A stretch of DNA of 64,000 nucleotides from Apodospora peruviana (lineage: Eukaryota > Ascomycota > Sordariomycetes > Sordariales > Lasiosphaeriaceae), in assembly GCA_033439685.1 (NCBI GenBank), contig JAUEDM010000004.1, forward strand, positions 1 to 64,000, given 5' to 3'. Below, piece by piece: positions 10,607-21,903 of this stretch (position 1 is the first letter of the stretch; every line of letters starts with the position of its first letter). The position numbers were made by a program, and so were the translations under genes. Below the pieces are notes generated by a model. The model was given only the letters and a program-made list of their open reading frames with translations. It did not search any database and was not told where the DNA came from.

Positions 10607-11917
10607 GATGGAGGAGCACCAGGGACGTAAGGTTCTCGTCGTCGTGGTAGTGGTTTGTTGTAATGGTGCTTCCGGGTACCAGCAGTTCGTTTTCCGCATT
10701 AAAGGACAGAGAAGAAACGAAATGACCACTGGCAAACGTCCGAGGACATATTTCACTCTGATAAATCAGTTTCTACATATGCCGGACTGGACGTAAGTCG
10801 TCGGTGTCTATTCTGCTCCGCCACTCCACCGCATATACATAATTAGAACGATACGCGTCTTGCAGAGCGTAACGATACCCTTCAAGTGTGCTTTGGCACC
10901 GGTAGCCCGGCGGGATCAAGGGAATTTCTTGACCATATTGCATCGGGTATCAGATCTTGGCAAGACCATGTGAGTGCAGTGATTGGTTAATGATTCACGG
11001 TCCTGGAGGGCCATCCTACCGGTACCGAGGCATACTGGACGGGGATACGGCAGATACGCACGGCGAATACGCTGGTTCACCAGCCTGCAAATCGCATTCT
11101 CGTCGGGTTCGGGTGTTATACGCTCCTTGCAGGCCATAGTGGCGGTGGTCACCCGCTTTCCAGGTCTTGGCAAAACGCCTCTTAATGTCCAAACTAGTTT
11201 CCATTTCCAAATAGGTGCTGTTCAGCTGGGTGGTTGCCCATGCAATGCTGCCAAGCGATATGCCTAGTAAGACCACGAGTTAAGCAACATAGCCGTTAGT
11301 GAAAGTCTTTGGGTTGGAGATGAGGGGTCTCGGAGTGATCAGGGGTTATCTGGATGGATCAGAAAACCAGTACGCCTCCACATTCAGCTAGGAAGCTGTC
11401 TTCCAGATGGGAGGGTGAGGGTGATCTACCCATACATCACACCCTCCCACTCACTCCCTTGAAGGTCTCGTGACATTCACCAGGTCTGCCAAGACGGATA
11501 CAAAATTTGAAGCAACCAAGTTATTATTGCCTAGCAGGTAGAGACGAAAGCTTTAATATCAGCTCAGTCGACGGCTCCGCGAAATACGGCCTGGCAAAAA
11601 GCTCTAGCATGGGACTCGGCTGTCCGGCGTGGGAAAGAATACATGCACCTATATAAACGCGCATTTGTGGCGTGCCTTTCCCACCCTCATCATATCTTCC
11701 TTCCCGTTAACGAGGATCCGTGGCCCGCGAAAGTCGCGAATATGCTATACTACCAGCTTGGTCAGCTAGGAGGCGATGTCGAAGCGGTACCTGTAGGCTA
11801 TCCGTCCGTGGAGATGGGACATTACGATCTATACTTCCATAGAATTGGGATGACACCAAGGGCAGTGCTGCCTCCTTATAAGTAGTGGAATATACCTACA
11901 TGTACCTATTGGTGGGC
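10607..11917. other. Intergenic, no gene seen
   Basis: Promoter side of the FMO fusion gene. Several short frames overlap on both strands without initiation context, domain or splice support. Confidence 0.4.
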
Positions 11918-12223
11918 TCAGGACTGGACCGGCGAGGGCCGAAAGCACCTAAAGTTCAACAGGCGGGCCCAAAAGAACCAGAGGCGCGAATAATACTTCA
12001 GGTCTTCAACCTCATCAAGATTTGGGCCGAGGACATCGTGGTGAATGCAGCCCGCATCGATGTGTTGTCTGACGATTGCGCGGTAATTGGACGTGATCAC
12101 CTCGTTCCACCGTTTAGATACGCGTCGCATTGTGAGCATATCGGGCAATGGCATGAAGCCGAGTACGCGGATCATGAGTTCGACCGGCAGTGCCGAGATA
12201 GGCGATGTTGGCGATTGTGTCAT
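11918..12223 (-). CDS. Small F-box protein
   Basis: Single exon, 101 residues. Residues ~9-45 (ISALPVELMIRVLGFMPLPD, then a MRRVSKRW block) are a clear F-box, which would bind Skp1 in an SCF ubiquitin ligase. Only ~55 residues follow and they hold no substrate-binding repeat. The gene may therefore be a truncated F-box protein or may have an unseen 3' exon. No obvious functional link to its neighbours. Confidence 0.65.
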   Translation of the reverse strand: MTQSPTSPISALPVELMIRVLGFMPLPDMLTMRRVSKRWNEVITSNYRAIVRQHIDAGCIHHDVLGPNLDEVEDLKYYSRLWFFWARLLNFRCFRPSPVQS

Positions 12224-13299
12224 GACGGCTTGTTTTGGTCAAAGTGGGAGACAGGCAGAATGCAGATAACATAGATGATGAGGAAATTGTCCAGGCACGA
12301 GGTTGGCTGAACCTGATGACGTGCTAGACCATGGACTATAAAAGCTTGTATTTATGGTTCACTTTTGGGACAGAATCTTTTGTTCCCGGGCATCATTTTT
12401 ACACACAGAAAATCTACCGCACGTCCTTCAAACCTTGCAACCGGACACTGAGAGATGGCAAGTCCGAATTTGAAACTTGAGTTTCTCCTCAGCCTTCGTC
12501 TCATTTTACCTATTAACAACATGAAGTCCTATTATACGCACTATCTGCACATTTAGTCGTCAGAAACTTGCCTACAGCCATGTAAAGCTTAGGTTCAAAC
12601 TGTCCCTCGTCGAAACCGGGCAAACGGTCGGTCGATTAAGCCCAGTCAGAATTTCAATGCCCGGATGGCATCGTCAGCGTCGAGCACCCAACTCTTGGTG
12701 TTCGTCAGGTAAAGAAAGTGACGTCGGCACAGCTACAGACTCTCTTGAGGGGATAGAGTATATGATCTTAAAACTATACTATCATTTCACTTGGTTTTCC
12801 ACCTGGCTCGCTTTATTAATGCTGAGTCGCGTACCTGGTCGGCTCAACATTCCGCCGTCTTACTGAAGTGTTCTGTAACCACAGAGCACACACACATCCG
12901 ATCCTAATCTCCTCAAGAAAGAACCCTGCTCTCGCCCCTGGCAGTTATAACGGTCACCCGTTGGGATAGGCTCGAGGTTGGGATGATGGTGTTTGGTGGC
13001 GCATTCCGTGCGCCCTGTCTAACCAATCCGCAGCTCCAGAGCTCATCGAATTAATTCAACACTCGTGTCTCGTACCCCGTAACCAGTACGACGAGAAACA
13101 GCACGCCCATTTGATCTTGTGCACGAGAAACATCTAAAAACAGCCAGGGTGGCTGAAACTACGGGGTACACAGTAGCTACACGTGGTTTGCCACCCCCCC
13201 TTAAACGCGTATATGACCGGCCGGCAACACCTCCATCCATCCTTTATGCACCATTCTCCACGGTGTAGTCCGTATCATGACCGAAAACCCGGTTCAGTT
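12224..13299. other. Intergenic, no gene seen
   Basis: Region between the divergent F-box gene and the Cys-rich membrane-protein gene. A 69-codon frame at 12657-12866 has no recognisable features. Confidence 0.4.
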
Positions 13300-14332
13300 A
13301 TGGACGACAACCCTCGTCCGCCGGTGGTCGGTGCCGGCGATATGTATTACAGCACCCTCGAAGCTGTGCCCACCCCCGATTACGCCAAAGAAGTCGTCCA
13401 TAACCGCGACCACGATAAGGAAGTCGTTCCGCAACCTGCCTACATCGGGGCCATCACCAGCAATGAGCATTCCTACCAAACGCAAACGCCAATGACACAA
13501 AGAGGAGCTGCATGGGAAGCAGGCGCAGCAGGCACCGACAACACAAGCGAGCCGAAGATCCTCGGTCTGAAGCGGCGGACCTTTTTTATCGTGCTGTGGG
13601 TTGTCTCGATAGTCATCGCCATCGCTGTAGGCGTCGGCGCCGGTCTCGGGGCTACCTTTGGCAGCAGCTCAAGAAACAACAGTATCAGCACCACCACAGG
13701 AGTAGCAACAAGCGAGGGAGCCATTAATACTGCGGCAGGTTCCGGCGTTGTTGGTAACACTCCCAAGTCTACTACATCGGTTCGTGGCTCAGCCATCATC
13801 ACGCCACAGTCGTCTCGATCGGCGAGCACATTGAGCAGCAGCAGCCACGCAACAACGACCTTGCCAACCATCACGACTACCACCGCAAGCTCCTCTCCGT
13901 CCGGGACTTTACATTCACAAAGCACCGCATCCGCCAAGACAACCGATGGCGTTGGCGGCGGGCGGTGCTCGAACCAGTGGGGTGGCGACTGCATCTGTCT
14001 CGAGGAGGGCGTGTGCAGAAATAAGTGGAAGGGCACGCCGTACACAGGAACCCCTGACAACCTGCCCTGTCCTAACGACCCGGATGATAGTTCTATCATG
14101 GCTTGTGTTGTTTCTCCCTGCCTGGGCAAGGTGGCGCCTGCGCAGTGTTTGTGGAAAGAAGCGTGTCGGCAGCTGGAGCCAGGTGAGATACTCATCCATT
14201 ATTTCTTGCTGTAAAATTACCTCATGACGGGATGAAGTTCTGACAGATTATCCACATGGACTAGGGACTGACTTGACTGCTCCGATCTGCCCCGGTGACG
14301 GGGACTTTGTGTGCTGCGCGCATTCGTGGTGA
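13300..14332 (+). CDS. Single-pass membrane protein with Ser/Thr-rich stalk and 12-Cys C-terminal domain
   Basis: Exons 13300-14182 and 14265-14332 (G|gtgaga...ctgac...ctag|GG), 316 residues. Residues 1-90 are hydrophilic and carry no signal peptide. A transmembrane helix (FFIVLWVVSIVIAIAVGVGA) spans ~94-115 after a KRR stop sequence, so the likely topology is N-in, C-out. Then comes a ~115-residue Ser/Thr-rich segment suited to O-mannosylation, and a C-terminal domain with 12 cysteines ending in a CPGDGDFVCC-like motif. The splice is supported because it restores that motif and closes at a TGA. The layout resembles fungal surface sensors, but I do not recognise a characterised homologue. Confidence 0.8.
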
Positions 14333-14921
14333 TGGAACGAGATCCAATGGCCGACGGGCACGAAGACGACAATGGTGCATTAATTATTTCGTGAATTGTG
14401 CATAAGTGATACGGGTGTAAAGGGGAGAAAGGACTCCGATGGATAAAGATGTTGGGGGTGAATGAGTAACGCATCTGGAACCCGGGCACTGCTAGGTTGC
14501 CGATCAATGGCGGCATTACAAACATAAAGTACAGCGCAGATTTGGATATACGGTATCCAAGATGAAATAATGATAATACAGGGGCGGTCAGGATGGGTCC
14601 TTAAAACTATCTGCTTTAACCGGGTCCTGGTCGACTCAAATGAGTTCCTTCCGTCAACTTTCTTAAAATCTTCCTGGAGGGACTCGATTATTCGTGCTAT
14701 TGCCGGTAGCTACTTCAACTACAAAGTGGTGTTCCTTGAGAATAACAGACATCCTCGCATCCTCAGGAACCAGCTGCAATAGGGCCACAAATAGTACTAG
14801 ACACACTGGATATATCCGCGTAAACAGTTGAACACTTCCCACATCTCTCTACCTGAGTTAAACCCTCGTCTCATTCCATTCTCACCAACCTCCACGAATG
14901 ACAAAATTAAGACCAGCATCA
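14333..14921. other. Intergenic, no gene seen
   Basis: Lies between the convergent 3' ends of the Cys-rich membrane-protein gene and the kinase-like gene. Only short unsupported frames. Confidence 0.4.
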
Positions 14922-16001
14922 TCAAGGAAGCTCCTCGACCAGTTCCAAAACCTTGTGATCGTCCAGCGCAGCCGCGTACCGCTGCGCCATCGGAAACACC
15001 CACTCCCTGGGCTGCATCTCGTACGGGCACATGATGGGCCCAATACCCGCCAGCAACCCCTTTTTGTACTCGGTCACGACCTCTTGGTCTCCGACCTCCA
15101 AAACCGGCCCACCAAACTTTCCAAGAGTCACAAGATAATGCTCAAGAATCCCCATCTCGTTCGCCCTGCGCGTCTCGACATCCAGCGCGCCGCCGACAAA
15201 ATAGGCCACGTCGTGAAACGCGGACCCGATATGCACCATCTGCCAGTCCAGAAACCGCGGCTTTTTGTCTTCAAGATAAGTATTGGACACGTGCGCATCC
15301 CCGTGCAGCAAACACCGAAACCTCGGGTTGCGCGACGCGTAATGCTTTTTGAGGACGGCCGTCACGCGCGCCTGGTCCTTCATGTAACTCGGCACGTTCG
15401 GCGGGCGATCTGGCGACATCACGACCTGCTCGTAGGTCTGCATCAGATGCAGCAGCGCCTGGTCGTAGTGGTCTGCCGGCCGCAGCCAGGGGTATTTTTC
15501 GGGTGTGACGCCCCACGTCTTTGCGTGCAGCGCGGCCAGCTGTTCCACGCCGGCGAGGACGGCGGCGACGGACCAGCTGACCGAAGGGGTGCCGAAGGTG
15601 TGGCCTGCCGCGGCGAGGTCGTCCATCACGATGACGCCTTGGGATGCGAGCCAGGTCTTGGGTAAGTTTATGGGCGCTGACAACTCCAGTGACGGCGCGA
15701 CGTGGGTGTAGAAATCGACTTCTCGCTGGTAGATTGTCACGACGAAGGGCATCGCGGCGATTAGACCCGGGTTGAAGCCGCCTTTGATGCAGAGGGAGGT
15801 TGGCGGATGTGCGGCGACGCCATTGTTGGAGGAGGAGGAGGAGGAGGAAGAAGAGTCGTAGGTGACAGTGACAAAGACTTTTGTTGCTGTCCCGGGGAGG
15901 ACGTGGCGGATCCGAACGGAGGTGATTTTGTGGCCCAGCACGGAGGAGAGCCAGGCCGCTGTGATCTCCCCTTGAACGGTGGGAAGGGTGTCGGCTGTCA
16001 T
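14922..16001 (-). CDS. Aminoglycoside/choline-kinase-like phosphotransferase (EcKL/DUF1679 type)
   Basis: Single exon of 359 residues from MTADTLPTVQ; an in-frame ATG 18 codons upstream is less likely because it adds a non-family extension. Kinase-like fold motifs: a catalytic loop LLHGDAHVSNTYL (H232-G-D234) followed by FLDWQMVHIG, in which the metal-binding Asp is in DWQ. The spacing and the following HDVAYFVGGAL block fit the EcKL/DUF1679 branch of the APH superfamily, which phosphorylates small hydroxylated molecules. A run of serines near residue 53 interrupts the N-lobe. Substrate unknown. Transcribed towards the gene at 13300. Confidence 0.8.
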   Translation of the reverse strand: MTADTLPTVQGEITAAWLSSVLGHKITSVRIRHVLPGTATKVFVTVTYDSSSSSSSSSNNGVAAHPPTSLCIKGGFNPGLIAAMPFVVTIYQREVDFYTHVAPSLELSAPINLPKTWLASQGVIVMDDLAAAGHTFGTPSVSWSVAAVLAGVEQLAALHAKTWGVTPEKYPWLRPADHYDQALLHLMQTYEQVVMSPDRPPNVPSYMKDQARVTAVLKKHYASRNPRFRCLLHGDAHVSNTYLEDKKPRFLDWQMVHIGSAFHDVAYFVGGALDVETRRANEMGILEHYLVTLGKFGGPVLEVGDQEVVTEYKKGLLAGIGPIMCPYEMQPREWVFPMAQRYAAALDDHKVLELVEELP

Positions 16002-16871
16002 TTTTTGAAGTTCAACTAAACAGGTAATAGTATTTAAGGAGGAGTTGATTGGCAAAGATTTCTGAGTAGGAGAGGAGCACCTAATATATTAGTAAGGTAA
16101 GTTATGTAGATCTTGAGGATATATCTGGGAGATGCCACTGGCCTACCGCATTCGTAAGCAACCATCTTCAGCAGAAGCCTGCCGGAATCCACAAATACAA
16201 CTACCTGCACTGCTGCAGCGGCAACTCTAGACTTACTTGATCTGGTTAGTTTGTCGTCAACCAGTGAGGCTGGGTAGAGGATGCGTAATCCTGATTCGGC
16301 CATGTAGGGACTGTACATACCTTAGCGATGATAAGCACCCTGCAGACTGCGGAGCTCAACCAAGCACAAGCGACTTAAGTCTGGTATACGTTTGGCATAC
16401 GGACTAAAAGCGATTTTTAGCCAGCTTGCTTCGTATTACTACGTATTCGGCTATTCGCTTTGATAGTTTGTCTCCTGCCGATTAGGTATTCATCAAAGCG
16501 GAACACCTACCAACAGTATCCGTAGTTCTGAGTATATTTTGAAACGGTAGCTTGTCAGCTTGGTATGACTTTTGATCACTATGTACTTGTTTACATTCGG
16601 CACTTTTGAGGGCGAGCTTGGGAAGAGATTGAACAGCACGAGTCCGAACAGATAGGCGCGTTTGGTCCTTGCAAGGGGGTTTTTATTGGTCCTCTTTGGA
16701 GAGGAAATTGTTACTTGGAGTCTAAAAGAAAAGAAAGAAAAGAAGCGGCCCTGGCCAGGAACCCGAAACGATCGTCACCATGAATCCCCGAACGAAAAAA
16801 AACAACCCCTCCAGTCATCTCCCTACGTACTTTGTCTCCTCCTCCATCTCCCTGGTATTTGCCATTGTAAT
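16002..16871. other. Intergenic, no gene seen
   Basis: AT-richer spacer of about 0.9 kb with no supported frame, RNA gene or repeat. Confidence 0.4.
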
Positions 16872-16893
16872 CTCTGTATACAGTCAAACTGTG

Positions 16894-17529
16894 TTAACCA
16901 TGCATCGAGGTTGTGGTGAACAGGGCGAACTTACAGCACGGAATCTGGGTCTGGATATCAAAGACAAACTGGTTGTTGGAGAGCGAGCCGGTCGGACCGT
17001 TGGTCGGCTGCAGCTGGAGCTGACCCTGGAGCGTGAAGCTGACGACGTTGTTGTTGGCGTCAGGACGGTTGTACGTGTAGCTGACCTGGTCGTCGAGGGT
17101 GTAGTCGGTGTCGGTCGGGCCGGTCCACTGCCCGTTGGGGCTGATCTGGGAGACGTTGCCGTCCGGAGACACGGCGTAGTCGCGGCTGGTGAAGGTGCCC
17201 GTGACGCCGACCGGCAAGTTGACGTGGCCGCTGACGTGGCCCACGGCGGTGCCGCTGGTGCACTGGCCCGCCGGGAAGCGGACGAGCAGAGTCACGGCGC
17301 AGGAGGTTGCGGGCCTGTTTGGGAGGTTGACGAAGTAGTTGGGCAGGGACACGGTCGCGATCTCGTTGGTCGCGTCAAAGGCTACGGACGCCCCGGCGCA
17401 GCCGTTGCCCGAGGTGCTGAAACCGCCGGTGAACTTGGCGCGAGGAGGAGGCTGGCGGACCGCCACCAGAGGGTTGGCCAGAGCCGCCGAGGCGGGGAGG
17501 AGGATAGCAGCAGCGGTGAAGAACTTCAT
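16894..17529 (-). CDS. Small secreted protein, DUF4360-like
   Basis: Read without splicing the frame gives 211 residues. The start MKFFTAAAILLPASAALA is a clear signal peptide. The mature part has the GNGCAGASV opening, a central SCAVTLLVRFPAG block and alternating beta-type segments resembling the fungal DUF4360 family; function unknown. The 3' end is ambiguous: a consensus donor GTAAGT lies right after the IPC codons (intron 16874-16934, acceptor TATACAG), which would end the protein at a TAG straight after IPC, giving 198 residues and an even number of cysteines (four). I consider that spliced form at least as likely. A second DUF4360-type gene lies at 20942. Confidence 0.75.
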   Translation of the reverse strand: MKFFTAAAILLPASAALANPLVAVRQPPPRAKFTGGFSTSGNGCAGASVAFDATNEIATVSLPNYFVNLPNRPATSCAVTLLVRFPAGQCTSGTAVGHVSGHVNLPVGVTGTFTSRDYAVSPDGNVSQISPNGQWTGPTDTDYTLDDQVSYTYNRPDANNNVVSFTLQGQLQLQPTNGPTGSLSNNQFVFDIQTQIPCCKFALFTTTSMHG

Positions 17530-17653
17530 TGTGATTGATATTTGATCTTAGGAGTTGAAGAGTAGATGAGTGGTGCAGAAAGATGGAAGATTGGAAGACT
17601 GGTGGACTAATGGTGAGGAATGACTCTAAATCGACCTTGGACTCCGTGCTGGT

Positions 17654-17660
17654 ATTTATA
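17654..17660 (-). promoter_or_regulatory. TATA box of the DUF4360-like gene at 17529
   Basis: TATAAAT on the minus strand, 125 nt upstream of the ATG. Confidence 0.4.
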
Positions 17661-19918
17661 CTTCGTGCTGGCAGCTAGGTAGGTAAGTATGGTAGATCCA
17701 CCTTTGCGTCTCATATCGCCTCCTCCCAGGTCGCCGTTACGGTTCTCATGTGATACACCGGTCTACCAGTCCTGCTACTGATGACTGCTCGTCAAATCCG
17801 AGGATTTGGCGGCGGCTTACTGTAGGGCTGAGCAGCAAAAAAAAAAAAAAAAGCTGTGTTACGTATAGTTGTGAAGGTAGTATCGTGAGGCTTGGTTACC
17901 AAGGAGATAGATCCGCATCTACCCACAAGGCGTAGCTGACATTGATCGAACATCAGTCTCTCGGTCCTTTCGTGATCGTGATTATGCGCATCAACAAAAA
18001 CACAAAAAGGGTCACTTTTCTCGGTGTGTGTGTGTGTGTCGAGACGCCTTGTCAACCTGTGCGTCCCTGACTTCGGATTGGCCATGCAGGTTGGTTTTGG
18101 CAGCAGTACTAGGAAGTCATGTACGTAATAAACCACGAGAAATTCTCCAACTTGCATCGATAACCTACTCTGATGTGAAATAGTTGTGAGATCTGACTAC
18201 TACTAGTCCGAGGCCGAGGCCGAGGCCCAGGAACCGGGAACCGGGAATTTGTAGACCATATTGAGTACCAATGGTACACAGAATTCGACAACGTGCCTTT
18301 ATGCCAAGAGGTGAGCAAGGTCATATTCGAAAACCTCGGCGTCAGTATGAATCTGAAGCTCGTGGAGGGCTGCTCGGGCTTAGGGTGCTCTTTGCAGGTC
18401 TTGAATACGGGCAGTCCAGCGTCAGCTTTCGTGAGAGACTGGATCCTGTTACCAGCATCCAGTCATCAGTGGGGCGTGAGGAGATGTCAGGAGGGCGTAG
18501 AGTCGGCCATCTGAGGAGGAAGCCGGTTAAAGTCATCATTACGCTCGGCGGTTGCTCCGGAGGATACGGGCTCACCAGACCATGAGCAAGGGGGAGCGTG
18601 TCCCCATCCGAGTCCAACACATATTTGTGTCAAGCAACTAGGTATTTGGTAAACTTCTATATCTCCACAACACTCAGCACCGTTACAATAGTAACTATAT
18701 ACCTGAACCTAACTGTCCCTAGTTGCAGTTTCTACTTTATTTCTCATGGGTCATATACCTCCGGTACAAGGTCAGTAGTAATGCATTCGCTACGTCACTG
18801 CCTGTCGGCCCAGAAGAATGTTCCCCACGCTGACTACTTATCGATCGTGTGTACGCAATAAATGCCAACAGGCGTGCGTTGCATTGTCCTGCAGCCTGAT
18901 CGGTCACACGAAAGAGGCAAACAATTCGCTACCATAATCCCGCCACTTACCTGGTTTCTGGTAGCCACTCAAGAGGTTCCCACGAACCACACTTCCCATT
19001 CCTGTTGCCGCAAAGGAACCACGCAACTCCGAAGGCGCGGTTCTTTCTGACCTTTTGTGTAACAATAATCTTCACTTGTCCCCTGGTTTTGGTAGAGGCG
19101 CAGGCTGATCCAATCTTATTAGCAAAAATGGTGGTATGCCCGCGGCAAGCGCTGGTCACATGTACTGATTATACGCATTTATTCCTCAGCCATTGCCTCA
19201 AAGGATGAACAGTAACACCGTCGCTCGGTTCCGGCCCTGGTGGTTTTGTGGTACGGATGGAGCCTCAAAGTCCGAACTGTCAGGTATGCCTTACTGGCCC
19301 TCTTGGTAGGTGCTCATGTGATCCATTCAATGGGAGTAGATGCCCGCTGGAATGATGTGAGCCAGCTTACTTATCTGAAATACTGGCTGCCTTCGTCAGC
19401 TCGATACTACCTTACCTTAGGTATGTAGTGTACAGTGTACAGGTGGGCTTGCAGAAGCAGCAATGGGTCGAATACGAGCATGCGTATGCCCAGTTATTAC
19501 AAAAGACGAGTGTGACAGCCATCAGTGCATGTATGCCTCCCGCTCCGTTTTCTTGTCCTTGCGATTTCCATGATATTTCCATTTGCCCTGTTTGAGGCAG
19601 ATCCCGCATGTTCCACCCCTCGTGACCGTTGCCTACATGTATGGTCAGTTTACCAAAATATGATATGATGTAGATAGCGTTCCTACCAACACTTTTTGTT
19701 ACTTCGAGAACATTCTATGCTCGGGACCGTGGGTTTGATGTCCAGAAACGGGGGGAAGCAACCCAATTCCGTGTCCAGTATCAAGACACGAATCAATTCG
19801 GCTTAGTACACAGTCCAAACCCCTCTAGTCATGAATTTCAACTACCTGTCCTTCCCAATCCTTTACGTATATGAACTTTCCGCCTCTTTTCCCAGTCAAC
19901 AGCACCAACGATGTCGAT
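17661..19918. other. Long intergenic region, no gene seen
   Basis: About 2.2 kb. A run of about 17 adenines sits near 17836-17852 and a (GT)n tract near 18025-18040. Frames at 18271-18585 and 18598-18861 show no family features or splice support. Confidence 0.4.
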
Positions 19919-20236
19919 TACCTTGAAACCTCAAAATGCTCCCTCCAACGGCCAAGATCATCCGCGTCCGAGCAAGCAAACGAACGAAGCTGTCCCGGAC
20001 CAGTCTCAGTCCCGTGCTTTGGGATAGTGTCGCCGTGGACTTTGCCATCTTTGGTCGTCATGGAGCGGTTGAAGAGCAACAGGGATGGTGTTATTTGGCC
20101 GCGAGAATCCCACTACAGCAGGCGACTCGATGAATGCATGCAAGCTGAGGAAATCTCTATACCAAGCTGCCAGCTGCTCGACGTCCGAAGTATACAAAAC
20201 CGACTCGATGATCTGGCCTAGTTCTGGCGGCGCCAT
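19919..20236 (-). pseudogene. Frameshifted glyoxalase/VOC-superfamily relic
   Basis: From the ATG at 20236 the frame reads as the start of a VOC (glyoxalase/bleomycin-resistance) protein: IIESVLYTSDVEQLAAWYRD, then GFSRPNNTI. Near 20085 the family pattern leaves this frame and continues in the next one (LLLFNRSMTTKDGK, HGDTIPKHGT, FACSDADDLGRWREHF), consistent with one extra C in a CCC run. The second frame ends at a stop near 19919, before the second half of a normal VOC protein. The gene is thus both frameshifted and truncated and very probably dead. An intron cannot explain the shift because the two parts are contiguous. Confidence 0.75.
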
Positions 20237-20845
20237 TGCAGTCAGTTATCTTGTGCCAGAAAGGGGAGTAACAGGGATTTATTACTGGCGCGGGTGACAC
20301 TGCATATGCCGACGACAGACGGAGGCGAGACCTCGTTTACAGGTCATGTTCATATAGGTTGCCGAGGTTTGGCGGGGAACTGCTCCGACTTTTCGGCCAA
20401 GTGAAGTACAGCAGTGCAGGTGTCGTCCGGGACGGCGGTCGCGTAAAGCCGCCTTGAATTTAACTGATCGACGATGCCAGTGGTTGGATAAAAGGGTAAT
20501 CTAGTAATCTGGCCGAACTTTACCGAAAGAGAATACCCGCCACCATGGAAAACTCGCTACTACGGAGTCACTCCGAGCGAGGAACGGGAAATACCCCTAT
20601 AGAGACAGAAATAAAAATCAGGCACCACGGCACAATTTAGCTCTGCTACGACCACGTTCCCGGGATAGATGGGAAAGCCCACGGCATCTATACCCTGTAC
20701 GATTTCTTGAAGTTATTGGCCCCATGCAACGTGATTTATCTGTCATTTATCTCCCGCCATGCTCTGGGGAATGTCAATAGCCTAACCCAGTCTGGCCGTT
20801 TTCGTTCAAGCCCCCCCCCCATGGCACGACATTAAGCTACCAAGG
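20237..20845. other. Intergenic, no gene seen
   Basis: About 0.6 kb between the VOC relic and the promoter of the secreted-protein gene at 20942. A run of nine cytosines at ~20812-20820. Confidence 0.4.
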
Positions 20846-20852
20846 TATAAAT
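20846..20852 (+). promoter_or_regulatory. TATA box of the DUF4360 gene at 20942
   Basis: TATAAAT, 90 nt upstream of the ATG. Confidence 0.5.
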
Positions 20853-20941
20853 GGGTCTCAGCTCACAAAATTCAAAGCTAGCCTCTGAACTGGACGGCTC
20901 ACCACCGTCGTGTCTTCCTCCACCCGGGCAAGGTAAACATC

Positions 20942-21632
20942 ATGCACTTCGTTCAAACTCTCCCTTTGCTTGCCGGCCTCGCCGCTGCGCTCCCGGCGAT
21001 CCAGCAACGTGCCGACCCAGCGCCCGCGGCCGTCCAGATTGCAGAGATTGCCTACAGTGGCTCTGGGTGCGCCACGGCCTCCTTGGCAGCTCAAGCCGTG
21101 TCCGACCCGACTGCATTAACCGTGCCCCAGAAGATCTTCGTCGCGGAATCGGGCAAGAATAACTCCAAGGTGATCGATAGTCGTTCGACCTGTCAGATCC
21201 TGATCAAGCTCAACCATACCGCCGGCTGGCAATTCGCTGTCACCAAGGCCGACTACTATGGACGTGTGAAAATCCCTCTAGGCGTGGATTCCAGCTCGAG
21301 GACCACTTACTCCTTTGGCGCTGGTTCAACCGAGGTATTACTAATCTTGTTTCTCCATCGCGCCATCAAGGTCAGAGCAGCTGCTGACTTACGGATATTT
21401 ACAGGTTGCCAAGCAATACTACTTCGTGGGCCCCATGGACGGGTTTTACTACCGAAACGACCGCTTTGTCGGAACCGCCATGACATATTCTCCCTGCGGC
21501 TCAGGGGCTTCGCTGAATCTCACCTCTGAAGTCCGCGTAATCCCCACCGGCTCCGGATCGAGCAAGCCTGCGAGCATGGAAATATTTAACCTCCTTGGAG
21601 GAAGGCTGGGGATCAGTTGGAAGAAATGCTAG
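20942..21632 (+). CDS. Small secreted protein, DUF4360 family
   Basis: Exons 20942-21334 and 21405-21632 with a phase-0 intron (gag|gtatta...tttacag|gtt), 206 residues. MHFVQTLPLLAGLAAALPA is a signal peptide, followed by an IQQR pro-like stretch. The mature protein opens with IAYSGSGCATASL and has a STCQILIKLNH block with a WQFAVTKADYYG strand, the hallmark pattern of DUF4360; it ends LGISWKKC. The biochemical role of the family is unknown to me. It shares the family with the gene at 16894, which suggests an old local duplication with divergence. Confidence 0.85.
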
Positions 21633-21903
21633 CTGGTACATAACTTGGTTGGCCTGCACTCGGCTGCCTTGGGGACTAGGTAGGGAATACACGGACAATG
21701 AACATATTGAAGACGACACGGGTCAAAATATCACTTGTACATAAAGATAAAAGGCTGGCTAGATTTTGGTAGACTTTTCCTTTTGAGAGGAATAGACTAA
21801 TCTTAATCACGGATGCCGTGCTTTTTTGCCTTCTATGAATCGGAAGCTAGGGCTGTTGAGAAACTGACGCAGGAGGTTTAAACGGATAGATTGCCGGCCC
21901 AAC

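Noticed and set aside
18271..18585. Overlapping frames near 18.3 kb
   Set aside because: No recognisable protein features in either frame and no consistent splicing.
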